Source: Nitratifractor sp.
GTDB taxonomy: Bacteria; Campylobacterota; Campylobacteria; Campylobacterales; Sulfurovaceae
Assembly (NCBI GenBank): GCA_015488995.1
Contig: WFMQ01000114.1
Location: 1 to 32,781, forward strand
DNA length: 32,781 nt
Direction of reading: 5' to 3'
Below the pieces are notes generated by a model, which made no database searches, was not told the origin of the DNA, and saw only the letters and a program-made list of their open reading frames with translations. The first letter of the stretch is position 1; each line of letters starts with the position of its first letter. Both the position numbers and the translations under genes were made by a program. This document shows positions 6,870 to 15,264 of the stretch, in pieces.

Positions 6870-7658
6870 ATGAACAGTTCATTGACCAAGTCTAGGGTCT
6901 TTGCTTTGTTGGCACTGGGTATTTTGTTGTACTTTTTTGTCATACCGGCTGTCTTTACCCACAATGTGGTGGAGATGGTAGCGGCAGACAAAGCCGACAA
7001 AATCTCCCCGATCACCTATAAAGTGTGGGATTACTACCAGAAAGGGCACTATATCAGCCCCGATACCCCCGAAGGGTCTGCCGGTGATCTCAAAAAGATG
7101 ATCGAGAACGACGGGGAGCTCTCTGTCGCGACTGCTCCGATCTGGTACGTCGCGCTCGAAGCGCCCAACTATCCCAAGGAGACCTTCCCCGACGGGATCC
7201 CAGTCTATTACCATTTTGACGGCTTCAGCGGTGATGTCCATGAGATGGAGACGATCAACCACTTCATCGGGATGGATCCGATGGGGCGGGGTGCTCCGTA
7301 CCTGCGGGCTGCGGCACCGTATGCCCTGGTGGGGGTAGCGCTTCTGTTTGTGCTGTTTATCCTGTACAATTCCCGCCTGCTCAATCTGCTGATGCTGATT
7401 CCGGTCTCTCTTCCGTTGATCTTCCTGGGCTTTTATGCCTATTGGCTCTATTGGTTCGGGCACCACATGCACGCGTGGGGAGCGTTCAAGATCAAGCCCT
7501 TCACACCGACGGTCTTCGGGGATGGCAAGGTGGCACAGTTTACCACCCACTCGTATCCTACGATTGGCTTTTGGTTGTTGGTCGCCATTGCCGTATTGAG
7601 TCTCCTTGCGATGGTCTCGCGCAAAAAAGCGATGCAGCAAATGGCTGACGAGAAGTAG
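6870..7658 (+). CDS. nosB: NosB, membrane protein of the epsilonproteobacterial nos cluster
   Basis: The 262-residue protein has an N-terminal membrane anchor (about 9-30), a periplasmic loop of about 110 residues, two central membrane helices (about 145-195) and one near the C-terminus (about 232-252). Its place directly after nosZ and its His-rich segment WFGHHMHAWGAF fit NosB as described in the Wolinella succinogenes nos cluster. Its biochemical role is not established; involvement in electron transfer to NosZ or in its maturation is presumed. An AAGGAG site precedes the ATG. It has its own FNR-type promoter. Confidence 0.85.
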   Translation: MNSSLTKSRVFALLALGILLYFFVIPAVFTHNVVEMVAADKADKISPITYKVWDYYQKGHYISPDTPEGSAGDLKKMIENDGELSVATAPIWYVALEAPNYPKETFPDGIPVYYHFDGFSGDVHEMETINHFIGMDPMGRGAPYLRAAAPYALVGVALLFVLFILYNSRLLNLLMLIPVSLPLIFLGFYAYWLYWFGHHMHAWGAFKIKPFTPTVFGDGKVAQFTTHSYPTIGFWLLVAIAVLSLLAMVSRKKAMQQMADEK

Positions 7659-7668
7659 GGGAAACGTG

Positions 7669-8904
7669 GTGAGACGACTCGGGGTGATCCTTATGGCATT
7701 GTTCAGTACGGCCAGTGCAAACAATGCATTGCAGGCAGCGATCGATGCGGCGCCATCGGGTGCTCGACTCGATCTGCCTGCTGGGGTCTACCGGGGCAAC
7801 ATCGTCATCAATAAGCCGTTGATTATCGACGGCAAGAACCAAAAAGCAATCATAGAAGGGGACGGCAACGGTACGGTGGTACGGATCACCAGCCCCTTTG
7901 TCACCCTTACCAATGTCATCATTCGCCACAGCGGTGCTGAGCATGAGCGGGTCGATGCGGGCATTTCGGTCGCCAAAGCCGCTCACTGTACTCTCACCCA
8001 CAACCGGATCGAGGATTGCCTCTTCGGGATCGATCTCCAGCAGGTGGATGAGTCCAACATCAGCGACAATTGGATCACCTCCAAGCCCTTCGAATTGGGG
8101 TTGCGGGGAGATGGCGTGCGCCTATGGTATTCCAATGATAATCTGCTCAGCCATAATACGTTGATCAAATCCCGTGATTTTGTCGTCTGGTACAGCCACG
8201 GCAATCACATCGTGAGCAACTACGGAGAGTGGGGGCGGTATTCGCTCCACTTCATGTATACCGGGCGCAACTACGTCCACAACAACACGTATGTCCACAA
8301 CACCGTGGGGATCTTCTTCATGTATTCGCGCGACACCATCGCTACTGGGAATGTGATCCGCAATTCGATGGGCACCACCGGACTGGGGATTGGGCTGAAG
8401 GATTCATCCAATTTTGTGTTGCGCAACAACAAGATCCTCTATTGTGCCCGAGGGCTGTATCTCGATCGCTCACCGTTTCAGCCTGATACGAACAATACGA
8501 TCACGGACAATGCGATCCTCTACAACAGCGTAGGGGTACAATTCCACTCCCTGAGCCTGCACAACATCCTGCGGGGCAATGTCCTCAAAGGCAATATCGA
8601 GACGGTCGTCAACGATTCGTACAATACCCGGGTCACCGAAAACACATGGGACGGTAATTATTGGGAGAGTTACGAAGGGTTTGATAAAAACGGGGATGGT
8701 GTCGGGGATACCCCTTATACCCTCCATGCCTATGCCGACAAAGTATGGATGCTCAATCCGAACGTGAAGTTCTTTTACGGATCGCCGGTGATCTCCATCA
8801 TCAATTTTCTGGCCAAGCTTGCTCCCCTCTCGGAGCCGGTACGTCTCTTGACGGATCGCCATCCTCTGATGGAACCCTCGGCCAAAGTAGAAGGAAGGAT
8901 ATAA
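7669..8904 (+). CDS. nosD: NosD, periplasmic copper-site maturation protein
   Basis: This is a right-handed beta-helix protein of the NosD/CASH type (about 411 residues). It has many short repeats such as NNTYVHNTVGIFF and NSVGVQFHSL, and a family-end segment DGNYWESYEGFDKNGDGVGDTPY. NosD works with the NosFY transporter to assemble the CuZ centre of NosZ. No ATG suits the start. I chose GTG at 7669, 7 bases after GGGG and 10 bases after the nosB stop; GTG at 7666 is possible. This gives a signal peptide ending near STASA. The stop overlaps the nosG start in TAATG. Confidence 0.93.
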   Translation: MRRLGVILMALFSTASANNALQAAIDAAPSGARLDLPAGVYRGNIVINKPLIIDGKNQKAIIEGDGNGTVVRITSPFVTLTNVIIRHSGAEHERVDAGISVAKAAHCTLTHNRIEDCLFGIDLQQVDESNISDNWITSKPFELGLRGDGVRLWYSNDNLLSHNTLIKSRDFVVWYSHGNHIVSNYGEWGRYSLHFMYTGRNYVHNNTYVHNTVGIFFMYSRDTIATGNVIRNSMGTTGLGIGLKDSSNFVLRNNKILYCARGLYLDRSPFQPDTNNTITDNAILYNSVGVQFHSLSLHNILRGNVLKGNIETVVNDSYNTRVTENTWDGNYWESYEGFDKNGDGVGDTPYTLHAYADKVWMLNPNVKFFYGSPVISIINFLAKLAPLSEPVRLLTDRHPLMEPSAKVEGRI

Positions 8905-9707
8905 TGACACCTGAAGAGAAAAAACGACGCGCGTTTATGAAGCACGCCACTGGATTGGGGGTGATCGGAGCCGCTGCCGCTGCTGGGATCTACGCCGCCC
9001 CGATGCTCAAAGCCGACGAGGCAGTTGTCCTGCGCCCACCGGGTGCTGTGCCTGAGGATACTTTTCTCAACCTCTGCATCAAGTGCGGTCAGTGTCTCCA
9101 AGTCTGCCCCTACGACAGCATCGAGCTGGAGCCTGTGACCAACGGTGCGGGGTACGGAATGGCCTTTATCGATCCGACGCAGCGGGGGTGCTATCTGTGC
9201 GATGCGTTCCCCTGCATCCTCGCCTGCCCGACCGGAGCACTCAATCATGAGCACGATCAGATTGAAGATGTGCACATGGGGATGGCGGTCATCGTCAAGG
9301 AGAGTGCTTGCCTCGCCCTGACCCACACACCTGTACCTGAGAGCGCCATCGATCGGATCTACGATCACACCCATGTGCTCAGTGCCGGAGAGCATACGGC
9401 TCACAAAGTCGCCCATCGCGGCAATGAGAGTGAAAAAGAGGAACTACAGAAAAAGCTTCTCGAAAAGCTCGATGCATTTCGAGGAGGTGACAAACCGTGC
9501 ACAATCTGTGCCGATCTCTGCCCCTTCCACCCCGATCCCTCCACGGCGATCGGTATGGTCGCCAAAGGGGGTGGCTTCCTCCCCGAGATCCGCGAAGCGT
9601 GCATCGGATGTGGGGCATGCGTAGAGCTCTGCCCCACCGATGTACTCGAGATCATCCCCCGGGCGACATACGATGATATTTACAAAAAAGGAAAGAACCA
9701 TGCGTAG
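8904..9707 (+). CDS. nosG: NosG, NapG-like iron-sulfur protein
   Basis: The 267-residue protein has an N-terminal twin-arginine-like motif RRAFMK followed by a hydrophobic stretch, suggesting Tat export or anchoring to the periplasmic face. Four ferredoxin-type cysteine clusters are visible: CIKCGQCLQVCP, CYLCDAFPCILACP, CTICADLCP and CIGCGACVELCP. These fit four [4Fe-4S] centres, as in NapG. With NosH it is expected to form a quinol dehydrogenase that passes electrons via NosC1 and NosC2 to NosZ. The ATG overlaps the nosD stop by one base, indicating coupled translation. Confidence 0.93.
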   Translation: MTPEEKKRRAFMKHATGLGVIGAAAAAGIYAAPMLKADEAVVLRPPGAVPEDTFLNLCIKCGQCLQVCPYDSIELEPVTNGAGYGMAFIDPTQRGCYLCDAFPCILACPTGALNHEHDQIEDVHMGMAVIVKESACLALTHTPVPESAIDRIYDHTHVLSAGEHTAHKVAHRGNESEKEELQKKLLEKLDAFRGGDKPCTICADLCPFHPDPSTAIGMVAKGGGFLPEIREACIGCGACVELCPTDVLEIIPRATYDDIYKKGKNHA

Positions 9708-10374
9708 TGTATTAAATCGGCGAACGTCTATCCCACATGGAGGCAGGGCTTCAGCCCTGCACTGCGGGACGGAAGTCCCACCTCCTGATCGAAGAATACA
9801 TGGTGGATTTACGACCGTACTTCTCCCCCTCGCAGGTGCCCTGATCCTGAGTGGATGCAGCGGTAGTGACGCTACCCAACAGACCAAAACCGCTGCCACA
9901 CGTGCGGCACCGGCAGCGATCACAGTGACCGCCGGTGCGGTCAATACCACCGTCAAAAAAGAGAAATCCAAAGAGAACAGCGGCCAGTTCTACTACGCCT
10001 ACAACAAAGAAAAAAATACCACCGATACCGATGAAGCGACCCAACCCCGTACGACGATCGATGCGTATCTGCACATCAAATCCCCCTACGAGCGCGTCCG
10101 GGTCACCATGATGATCAAGCGCCTGAGCAAAGACTACATCATCAAATGTTCTCCGTGTCACGATGACTACGCCAACGGGGTGATCGGTCCATCGTTGCTG
10201 GACAAGAATGCGACGTTTATCTATCAGAGGATCGAAGCGTTCAAGAGCGGCAAGCGAAAAAATCCGTTGATGAAAGAGTTGGTGGAACAGATCGATGATG
10301 CCCATCTCAAAACACTGGCTGAAGAGATCGCAAATTTCAACAAAGAAATCCGTAAAATGAGGAGTGGAAAATGA
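9700..10374 (+). CDS. nosC1: NosC1, monohaem cytochrome c lipoprotein with REP-lengthened leader
   Basis: The product has 224 residues. It starts at the ATG at 9700, overlapping the nosG stop, after GGAAAG. The leader is odd. Residues about 14-30 are encoded by a REP doublet (9739-9787), so the n-region before the hydrophobic core (TTVLLPLAGALIL) is some 37 residues long. A lipobox LSGC places the lipidated Cys at 53. An Ala/Thr/Lys-rich linker follows. The haem motif is CSPCH at 150-154, in an IIGP-type cytochrome c fold resembling NosC2. It probably carries electrons between NosGH and NosZ. The reading frame is intact despite the insertion. Confidence 0.88.
   Translation: MRSVLNRRTSIPHGGRASALHCGTEVPPPDRRIHGGFTTVLLPLAGALILSGCSGSDATQQTKTAATRAAPAAITVTAGAVNTTVKKEKSKENSGQFYYAYNKEKNTTDTDEATQPRTTIDAYLHIKSPYERVRVTMMIKRLSKDYIIKCSPCHDDYANGVIGPSLLDKNATFIYQRIEAFKSGKRKNPLMKELVEQIDDAHLKTLAEEIANFNKEIRKMRSGK
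9739..9787. repeat. REP doublet inside the nosC1 signal-peptide region
   Basis: Two back-to-back palindromes, CAGGGCTTCAGCCCTG at 9744-9759 and GGGACGGAAGTCCC at 9766-9779, are enclosed by GGAGG at 9739-9743 and CCTCC at 9781-9785. The whole unit can fold as a REPIN. It belongs to the same family as 3064-3186. It is translated in frame as about 16 residues of NosC1. Confidence 0.75.
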
Positions 10375-10895
10375 AACATATTATCGCAGTGATTGCTGTC
10401 GGATTGGCGGCCTGGGCATCGGTCTATATGCTGGGACTCGATACCGAGGTACACAAGATGGACAGCATCGCCCGGATCATCAAAAGTACCGCAATGGAAG
10501 ACAGCAAACTGGGGGGACAAACCGTCAAGACCAAGCCGGTCGTTCACACCCAGGCCAAAGCATCACCTGCCAAAAGCCAAACCAAAGAGATGGATAAAAA
10601 ACTCGCTGCACTCAGAGAGCGTGCTGGGAACTTGGCCGCGTTTTCGGTCAGTCCTCTTTACAAAAAGAGTTGTGCCTCTTGCCACGGCAACGTGGGTGAG
10701 GGGATCATCGGCCCCAAACTCATGGGACGGACCAAAGATTACATCCTGACCAACCTCAAGGCCTTCAAAGACGGCAGCCGTAAAAACTACGTTATGTATG
10801 GTCTTCTGAGCAAAATGCCCGACAGTGACCTCGAAAGTCTTGCGACCGAGATTGGAACGTTCCAAGCCAAGTTTGATGCAGCTACGAAGAAGTAG
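10371..10895 (+). CDS. nosC2: NosC2, membrane-anchored monohaem cytochrome c
   Basis: The 174-residue protein has an uncleaved-looking N-terminal hydrophobic anchor (residues 3-22) and a Lys/Thr/Ala linker. The cytochrome c domain has CASCH at 101-105, followed by GNVGEGIIGPKLMGR and later a Met-containing LLSKMPD that may hold the sixth haem ligand. It overlaps nosC1 by 4 bases (ATGA) and resembles it across the haem domain, so the pair likely arose by duplication. It is expected to shuttle electrons from NosGH to cNosZ. Confidence 0.9.
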   Translation: MKHIIAVIAVGLAAWASVYMLGLDTEVHKMDSIARIIKSTAMEDSKLGGQTVKTKPVVHTQAKASPAKSQTKEMDKKLAALRERAGNLAAFSVSPLYKKSCASCHGNVGEGIIGPKLMGRTKDYILTNLKAFKDGSRKNYVMYGLLSKMPDSDLESLATEIGTFQAKFDAATKK

Positions 10896-10925
10896 TACCC
10901 ATAATTATCCGTCAAGGAGACCGTA

Positions 10926-11837
10926 ATGGATCGCTATAACAGCTCGATTCGCGATATACTGAATGCGTCACTTCTCTCGACGCTCTACTACACCAACACA
11001 CACGGGAAAAAACGCCTGACGATTCGGGCGTGGCGCTGGCTGAGCATTTTGGTGATCAACCTGGCGTTTTTCCTCTCGTTTCACATTGACCTGCAGGTGC
11101 TTGAGGGGACGCTCAACGGTTCACGCCTTTTGGGCTTCCACCTGATCGACCCTTTTACCGGGTTGGAGATCCTCGCAGCGGAGCATCGTATCCATACCAA
11201 TGTCATCATCGGTACAGCCACACTGATCGCCTTCTATTTCCTCTTCGGAGGCAAAGCATACTGCTCATGGGTGTGTCCGTATGGGTTTCTCAGTGAGATC
11301 GGAGAGTACGTCCATCTCAAGCTGGTGCGCAAAAAAATCATCAAAGAGCACACCTTTGACCCTCGGTATCGCTTTGTTTTCTGGATCATTTTCTTGATCG
11401 CAGCCGCGCTTGATGGCTATCTGGTATTTGAAGTGATCAATCCGATTGGCATCATCAGCCGCTTTATCACCTATGGCTGGTCGTTGGCGATTGCGTGGGT
11501 GGTGATTATCCTTGCCTTTGAGATTTTTTATTCGCGCCGGGCGTGGTGTACCTATATGTGCCCCGTAGGGACGACGTACAACTTCCTCGGCTGGATCAGC
11601 ATGACCAAGCCCAAATGGGACATGAACCAATGCGACCACTGCGGTGCCTGTCTTATGGCGTGCCCCGAAGCACACGTGCTGGAATTTATCAAACCCAAAC
11701 ACGACAAAAAACGGAAAGAGAAGGGGATCGATACGCAGCTCGTGGTCAACGGCGACTGCACTCTGTGTGGTCGCTGCATGGACGTGTGCCATACCGATGC
11801 GTACCACTATGACTTCCGTCTCAAGGATTTGATCTGA
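10926..11837 (+). CDS. nosH: NosH, NapH-like membrane ferredoxin
   Basis: This 303-residue inner-membrane protein has about five membrane helices. It carries the two CxxxCP motifs of the NapH/NosR family, CSWVCPYG and CTYMCPVG, which are proposed to help in quinol oxidation. Two cytoplasmic ferredoxin clusters follow: CDHCGACLMACPEAH and CTLCGRCMDVCHTDAYHY. In the second cluster His replaces the usual Pro after the last Cys. With NosG it should form a menaquinol dehydrogenase. An AAGGAG site precedes the ATG, and the stop overlaps the nosF ATG. Confidence 0.92.
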   Translation: MDRYNSSIRDILNASLLSTLYYTNTHGKKRLTIRAWRWLSILVINLAFFLSFHIDLQVLEGTLNGSRLLGFHLIDPFTGLEILAAEHRIHTNVIIGTATLIAFYFLFGGKAYCSWVCPYGFLSEIGEYVHLKLVRKKIIKEHTFDPRYRFVFWIIFLIAAALDGYLVFEVINPIGIISRFITYGWSLAIAWVVIILAFEIFYSRRAWCTYMCPVGTTYNFLGWISMTKPKWDMNQCDHCGACLMACPEAHVLEFIKPKHDKKRKEKGIDTQLVVNGDCTLCGRCMDVCHTDAYHYDFRLKDLI

Positions 11838-12481
11838 TGGGACTGGTCACGATAGAGAATGCCACCAAGAGCTTCATGGGAGCCCGAGTACTCGATGAGG
11901 TGAGCATCACCATCGATGCTGGAGACCGCATCGCGATGATGGGTCCCAACGGAGCAGGCAAGACGACGCTGGTGCGGGCGATGCTCGGCTTTTACCGGAT
12001 CGAGAGCGGTTCGATCCGTGTCGGGGGATTTGACCCGATGAAACAGCGGGTCAAGGTGCTCGAAAACGTCAGCTTCATCCCTCAAACACCCCCGCCGGTG
12101 CGCTTGAGCCTCGATGAGCTACTGAGCTTTGTCGAGCGGAGCAGCGGGACGGAGCGTCAGGCGATCATCGCCGAAGCCTCCCGGATGGATCTCGATGTCC
12201 ACAGCCACCTCAAGAAACCTTTTTTCAAGCTCAGCGGCGGGATGAAGCAGAAGCTGCTCATCGCCATCGCCCTCTCCAAGCAGAGCAATCTGCTGGTGTT
12301 TGATGAGCCCACCGCCAACCTCGACCCCAAAGGGCGAGAGCAGTTTTATCAGCTTCTGACAGAGATCGATCCCCAGACGGCGACGCTCTTTATCACCCAC
12401 CGCCTCGATGAGATCGAAGCACTGGTCAATCGGGAGATCACCATGGATCTCGGGAAAGTGGTGAACGATGCGCGTCTTTAG
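11837..12481 (+). CDS. nosF: NosF, ABC transporter ATPase
   Basis: The 214-residue ATP-binding subunit has Walker A GPNGAGKTT at about 36-44, signature LSGGMKQKLLIAIAL at about 134-148, Walker B LLVFDEPTANLDP, and a switch His in FITHRLDE. With NosY it forms the transporter that, together with NosD, supplies sulfur or otherwise drives maturation of the CuZ site. It is shorter than some proteobacterial NosF proteins, ending soon after the switch region. It overlaps nosH at its start and nosL by 14 bases. Confidence 0.92.
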   Translation: MGLVTIENATKSFMGARVLDEVSITIDAGDRIAMMGPNGAGKTTLVRAMLGFYRIESGSIRVGGFDPMKQRVKVLENVSFIPQTPPPVRLSLDELLSFVERSSGTERQAIIAEASRMDLDVHSHLKKPFFKLSGGMKQKLLIAIALSKQSNLLVFDEPTANLDPKGREQFYQLLTEIDPQTATLFITHRLDEIEALVNREITMDLGKVVNDARL

Positions 12482-12965
12482 TCTTCTCATATCTTTGGCA
12501 TTTGTCCTCATGCTTAGCATCAATGGATGCAGCAAAAAAAGTACCAACGGAGCCGCCGTCAAAATGCACTGGGATCGGGACATGTGTGAGCGGTGCAAGA
12601 TGGCGATCAGTGAGCGGAAATACGCCGTGGAAGTGGTCAATCCCGCGACGGGAAAAGTGTACAAATTTGACGACATTGGTTGTGCCATCTTGTGGTTTGA
12701 CGAAGAGCACATCCCGTGGAAAGATCACGCCAAGATCTGGATCACCGACGCCAAGACCGGCAAGTGGATCGATGCCCGCACGGCCAAATACACCGACGAT
12801 TCGATCACCCCGATGGCGTATGGATTGGCGGCTTTTACGGTGAAGACGTTTCCGGCAGGACATCAGGCGCATGGTCTGAATGATGCGATTGACACCATCC
12901 ATGCAGTCGAAAAACTCAACCAAGCCAAACTCAAACAAGAGCAGGCAGGAGGTACTCCCCAATGA
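12468..12965 (+). CDS. nosL: NosL, copper-chaperone lipoprotein
   Basis: The 165-residue protein has a lipoprotein signal peptide with lipobox SINGC (Cys21). The metal-binding segment DMCERCKMAISERKYAVEV (Cys40, Cys43, Met45) matches the NosL family, which delivers Cu(I) to apo-NosZ. Further family motifs are YKFDDIGCAILWF and AKTGKWIDARTAKY. Its placement between nosF and nosY is tight: it overlaps nosF by 14 bases and nosY by 4. A second, divergent NosL-like gene follows the cluster at 13975. Confidence 0.93.
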   Translation: MRVFSLLISLAFVLMLSINGCSKKSTNGAAVKMHWDRDMCERCKMAISERKYAVEVVNPATGKVYKFDDIGCAILWFDEEHIPWKDHAKIWITDAKTGKWIDARTAKYTDDSITPMAYGLAAFTVKTFPAGHQAHGLNDAIDTIHAVEKLNQAKLKQEQAGGTPQ

Positions 12966-13789
12966 AAAATCTTTTTTTGATCGCCTACCTCGATATTCGC
13001 GAATCCCTCCGTTCGAAATGGTTTTATGTCTATGCGGTGGTGTTCGGCGGTTTGATGGGGCTGTTTTTTATCACGGGGGTTTCCGACTCGGTGGTGATGG
13101 GCTTCACGGGGCTGAGCCGGATGATGCTGATCTTCATCCAGGTGACCATCATCATCCTGCCGATCTTTATCCTCATCACCACGGTCAAATCGATCTCGGG
13201 GGATCGGGAGTCCAATGTCCTCGAGTACATGCTCTCCTTCCCCGTCAGTCTGCGGGATTACTACTGGGGCAAGATGCTTGGCCGCTTCGTTACCGTCTTC
13301 ACCCCGGTCTTTTTCGCGCTGTTGCTTGGCGTAGTTTTCGGACTGGTACATGGCGGCGACATGCCGTGGCATATGATCGGACTCTATAGCTTATTATTGG
13401 TTTCGATCAGCTTTGTCTTTCTCGGGATTGCCTTTTGGCTCTCGACGATCGTCAAGTCCAGCGACATTGCCCTCGGCGGCGCGTTTGTGATTTGGATCAC
13501 ACTGCTGGCGTTTATCGACATCGCCCTCATGGGTCTCATGCTCCAAAACCGCCTCGACGACAACGTCATCGTGACCCTCGCAATGCTCAACCCCATCGAA
13601 GTGTTCCGCATCGGTGCAATCACCCTCTTCGATCCTGAACTCACCGTCATCGGCCCGGTCGCCTACTACCTGCTCGATACACTGGGCGCGACATGGCTGA
13701 TGGTCTATGCCGTGGTGTATCCGATCGTTGTCGGCATTGTGTTTGCCTTTTTGGGGTACACTGCGTTTCGCAGGAAAGACCTGTTGTGA
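12962..13789 (+). CDS. nosY: NosY, ABC transporter permease
   Basis: The 275-residue protein has six predicted membrane helices. It starts with YLDIRESLRSKWFYVYAVVFG and contains the conserved SGDRESNVLEYMLSFPVSLRDYYWGKMLGR coupling segment of NosY/ABC-2 permeases. It pairs with NosF. It is the last gene of the cluster, and its ATG lies within the nosL stop (ATGA). A hairpin and a repeat cluster follow. Confidence 0.92.
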   Translation: MKNLFLIAYLDIRESLRSKWFYVYAVVFGGLMGLFFITGVSDSVVMGFTGLSRMMLIFIQVTIIILPIFILITTVKSISGDRESNVLEYMLSFPVSLRDYYWGKMLGRFVTVFTPVFFALLLGVVFGLVHGGDMPWHMIGLYSLLLVSISFVFLGIAFWLSTIVKSSDIALGGAFVIWITLLAFIDIALMGLMLQNRLDDNVIVTLAMLNPIEVFRIGAITLFDPELTVIGPVAYYLLDTLGATWLMVYAVVYPIVVGIVFAFLGYTAFRRKDLL

Positions 13790-13813
13790 ATGGGGAATGA
13801 GGAGTTTTGGTTT

Positions 13814-13834
13814 GCGTTGCTTGGCAACGCTTTT
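13814..13834 (+). terminator. Possible nos operon terminator
   Basis: GCGTTGC and GCAACGC form a 7-bp stem with a three-base loop, 24 bases after the nosY stop. TTTT follows. The T run is short, so termination may be weak. Confidence 0.5.
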
Positions 13835-13836
13835 GG

Positions 13837-13954
13837 AGTAGGGACTTTAGTCCCGTCAAGTGGGGCTGAAACCCCAGTCCCGAAATTTTATGCTCGTGTA
13901 GGGTGTGCAATTGCACACCAAAAATCGCTTGCGATTTTATTGTAAAATACAATA
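13837..13954. repeat. Cluster of palindromic repeats
   Basis: Five palindromes stand in a row: GGGACTTTAGTCCC (13841-13854), TGGGG-N6-CCCCA (13861-13876), GGTGTGCAATTGCACACC (13902-13919), AAAATCGCTTGCGATTTT (13921-13938) and TATTGTA-N3-TACAATA, whose arms begin in the previous repeat (13938-13954). The first two resemble the REP types at 3064 and 15219. The third belongs to a CGTGTAGGGTG...CACC family also present, inverted, at 15173-15197. Confidence 0.7.
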
Positions 13955-13974
13955 CCAAATCAAAAGGAGTCACC

Positions 13975-14493
13975 ATGAAAAAACACTTTTTCGCTGGCAT
14001 CATGCTGTTGCTCGGCGTATCTCTCCTCAGCGCAGGGGAGACCAATACAACGACCGCTCCCACCCCTTTTACCGGCAAGATCCAAAAACTGATGGTCAAA
14101 CCACCCCTCACCGATCCAGCCTACAATATGCCGATCGATATGAAGTCCAAGCTCCTCTGTGAAGCGACGCTCAAAAATGGCAAAACCGCCTACTTCATCT
14201 CGGTCAAATCGATGATGATGGTGCATCTCCATCAAGACTACTTCAAGAAGCACAAGCTCCTCGACGATGACATCCAGACACTGTACGTCCACGACTACCT
14301 CACGGGAGAGAAGATCGAAGCTGCCAAAGCCGTCTATGTCTTTGGCAGTCGCATCATCGGCCCCCACGGCGATGACCTGATCCCGCTCAGCAGTGAGACC
14401 AAAGCCAAGATCTTCGAAGCCAAATATGGAGGCCACAAGATCCTCCCCTACGCAAAGATCGATCAAGGATTGATCCGATATTTGGATATGTGA
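13975..14493 (+). CDS. Second NosL-like secreted protein
   Basis: The 172-residue protein has a Sec signal peptide (MKKHFFAGIMLLLGVSLLSAG) and no lipobox. The C-terminal half matches the NosL-type layout seen in Campylobacterota: a cargo-region KTAYFISVK, then YVHDYLTGEKIEAAKAVYVFGSRIIGPHGDDLIPL, then GGHKILPYAKIDQGLIRYLDM. It has a single Cys (62) and several Met/His (MMMVHLHQ), so copper binding would differ from NosL. AAAGGAG precedes the ATG. The site just after nosY supports a role in NosZ copper-site assembly, but this is inferred. Confidence 0.65.
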   Translation: MKKHFFAGIMLLLGVSLLSAGETNTTTAPTPFTGKIQKLMVKPPLTDPAYNMPIDMKSKLLCEATLKNGKTAYFISVKSMMMVHLHQDYFKKHKLLDDDIQTLYVHDYLTGEKIEAAKAVYVFGSRIIGPHGDDLIPLSSETKAKIFEAKYGGHKILPYAKIDQGLIRYLDM

Positions 14494-14608
14494 GACCCGT
14501 TAAGCCATCGACACCTGCTTTGCGTTTGTAGCCTCGGAACCGGAGGCGTTATGCGGGCAGAGACTGCACCGCCGAAGGCTGATTAACACCCAACCAAAGG
14601 AGCCACCC

Positions 14609-15130
14609 ATGAACCGCCAAACCCCCATCAACGAAGAGATCGAACTCAAAAACAACGTCTACATCGAGAGTGACACCGACCCCAAGGGGATCATCACCCA
14701 CGCCAACGATTACTTTGCTGAAATCTCCGGCTATACTCCTGAAGAACTCGTCGGAAAACCGCACAATATTGTTCGCCATCCCGATATGCCAAAAGTACTT
14801 TTCCGTATCCTCTGGGATCGCCTCAAATCAGGTGAGAACTTCATCGCTGCGGTCAAAAACCTTGCCAAAGACGGCCGATACTACTGGGTCTTTACCGATT
14901 TTGAGACCGTACGCGACCCCGAAGGCAATATCTCCGGCTACAAAGCGATCCGAAAAAAGATCTCCCACCACGTCACCGACATCCTCGACCCGATCTACAA
15001 AAAAATGGTCGAGCTTGAGCAAGAAGGCGGCATGGAAGCGAGTGAACGCTACCTCACCGATCTGCTGGCCGAGCACGGCGATGACATCACGGTGGATAAT
15101 CTGCTGGAGAATATTCAGCGGTTGTATTGA
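14609..15130 (+). CDS. PAS-domain protein, CetB/Aer-sensor-like
   Basis: The product has 173 residues. Residues about 15-130 form one PAS domain of the Aer type: TDPKGIITHANDYFAEISGYTPEELVGKPHNIVRHPDMP, then WDRLKSGENFIAAVKNLAKDGRYYWV. A short helical tail follows. It has no membrane segment, transducer or kinase domain. Campylobacterota use such stand-alone FAD-binding PAS proteins (CetB) with a separate transducer for energy taxis. The partner is not in the window. AAAGGAG precedes the ATG. Its place after the nos region suggests redox or respiration sensing. Confidence 0.82.
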   Translation: MNRQTPINEEIELKNNVYIESDTDPKGIITHANDYFAEISGYTPEELVGKPHNIVRHPDMPKVLFRILWDRLKSGENFIAAVKNLAKDGRYYWVFTDFETVRDPEGNISGYKAIRKKISHHVTDILDPIYKKMVELEQEGGMEASERYLTDLLAEHGDDITVDNLLENIQRLY

Positions 15131-15172
15131 TTGTATTTTCTGCAAAATCGCCAGCTTCGATTGGCCGAGTAA

Positions 15173-15240
15173 GGTGCGCAATTGTGCACCCTACACGATG
15201 CATCGTCAGTAATGCTTGTGGGGCTGAGACCCCAGCTCCT
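15173..15240. repeat. Second repeat cluster, inverted relative to 13837-13954
   Basis: GGTGCGCAATTGTGCACC (15173-15190) followed by CTACACG is the reverse complement of the CGTGTAGGGTG repeat at 13895-13919 with three mismatches. The 12-bp palindrome ACGATGCATCGT (15195-15206) and TGGGG-N6-CCCCA (15219-15234) follow. The last is nearly identical to 13861-13876. Confidence 0.7.
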
Positions 15241-15264
15241 TGTTGGATGGGCGATGAACCATCC

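Noticed and set aside
13837-13954. Possible CRISPR array because several palindromes follow each other
   Set aside because: The units differ in sequence and there are no equal-length spacers; they are distinct REP-type palindromes.
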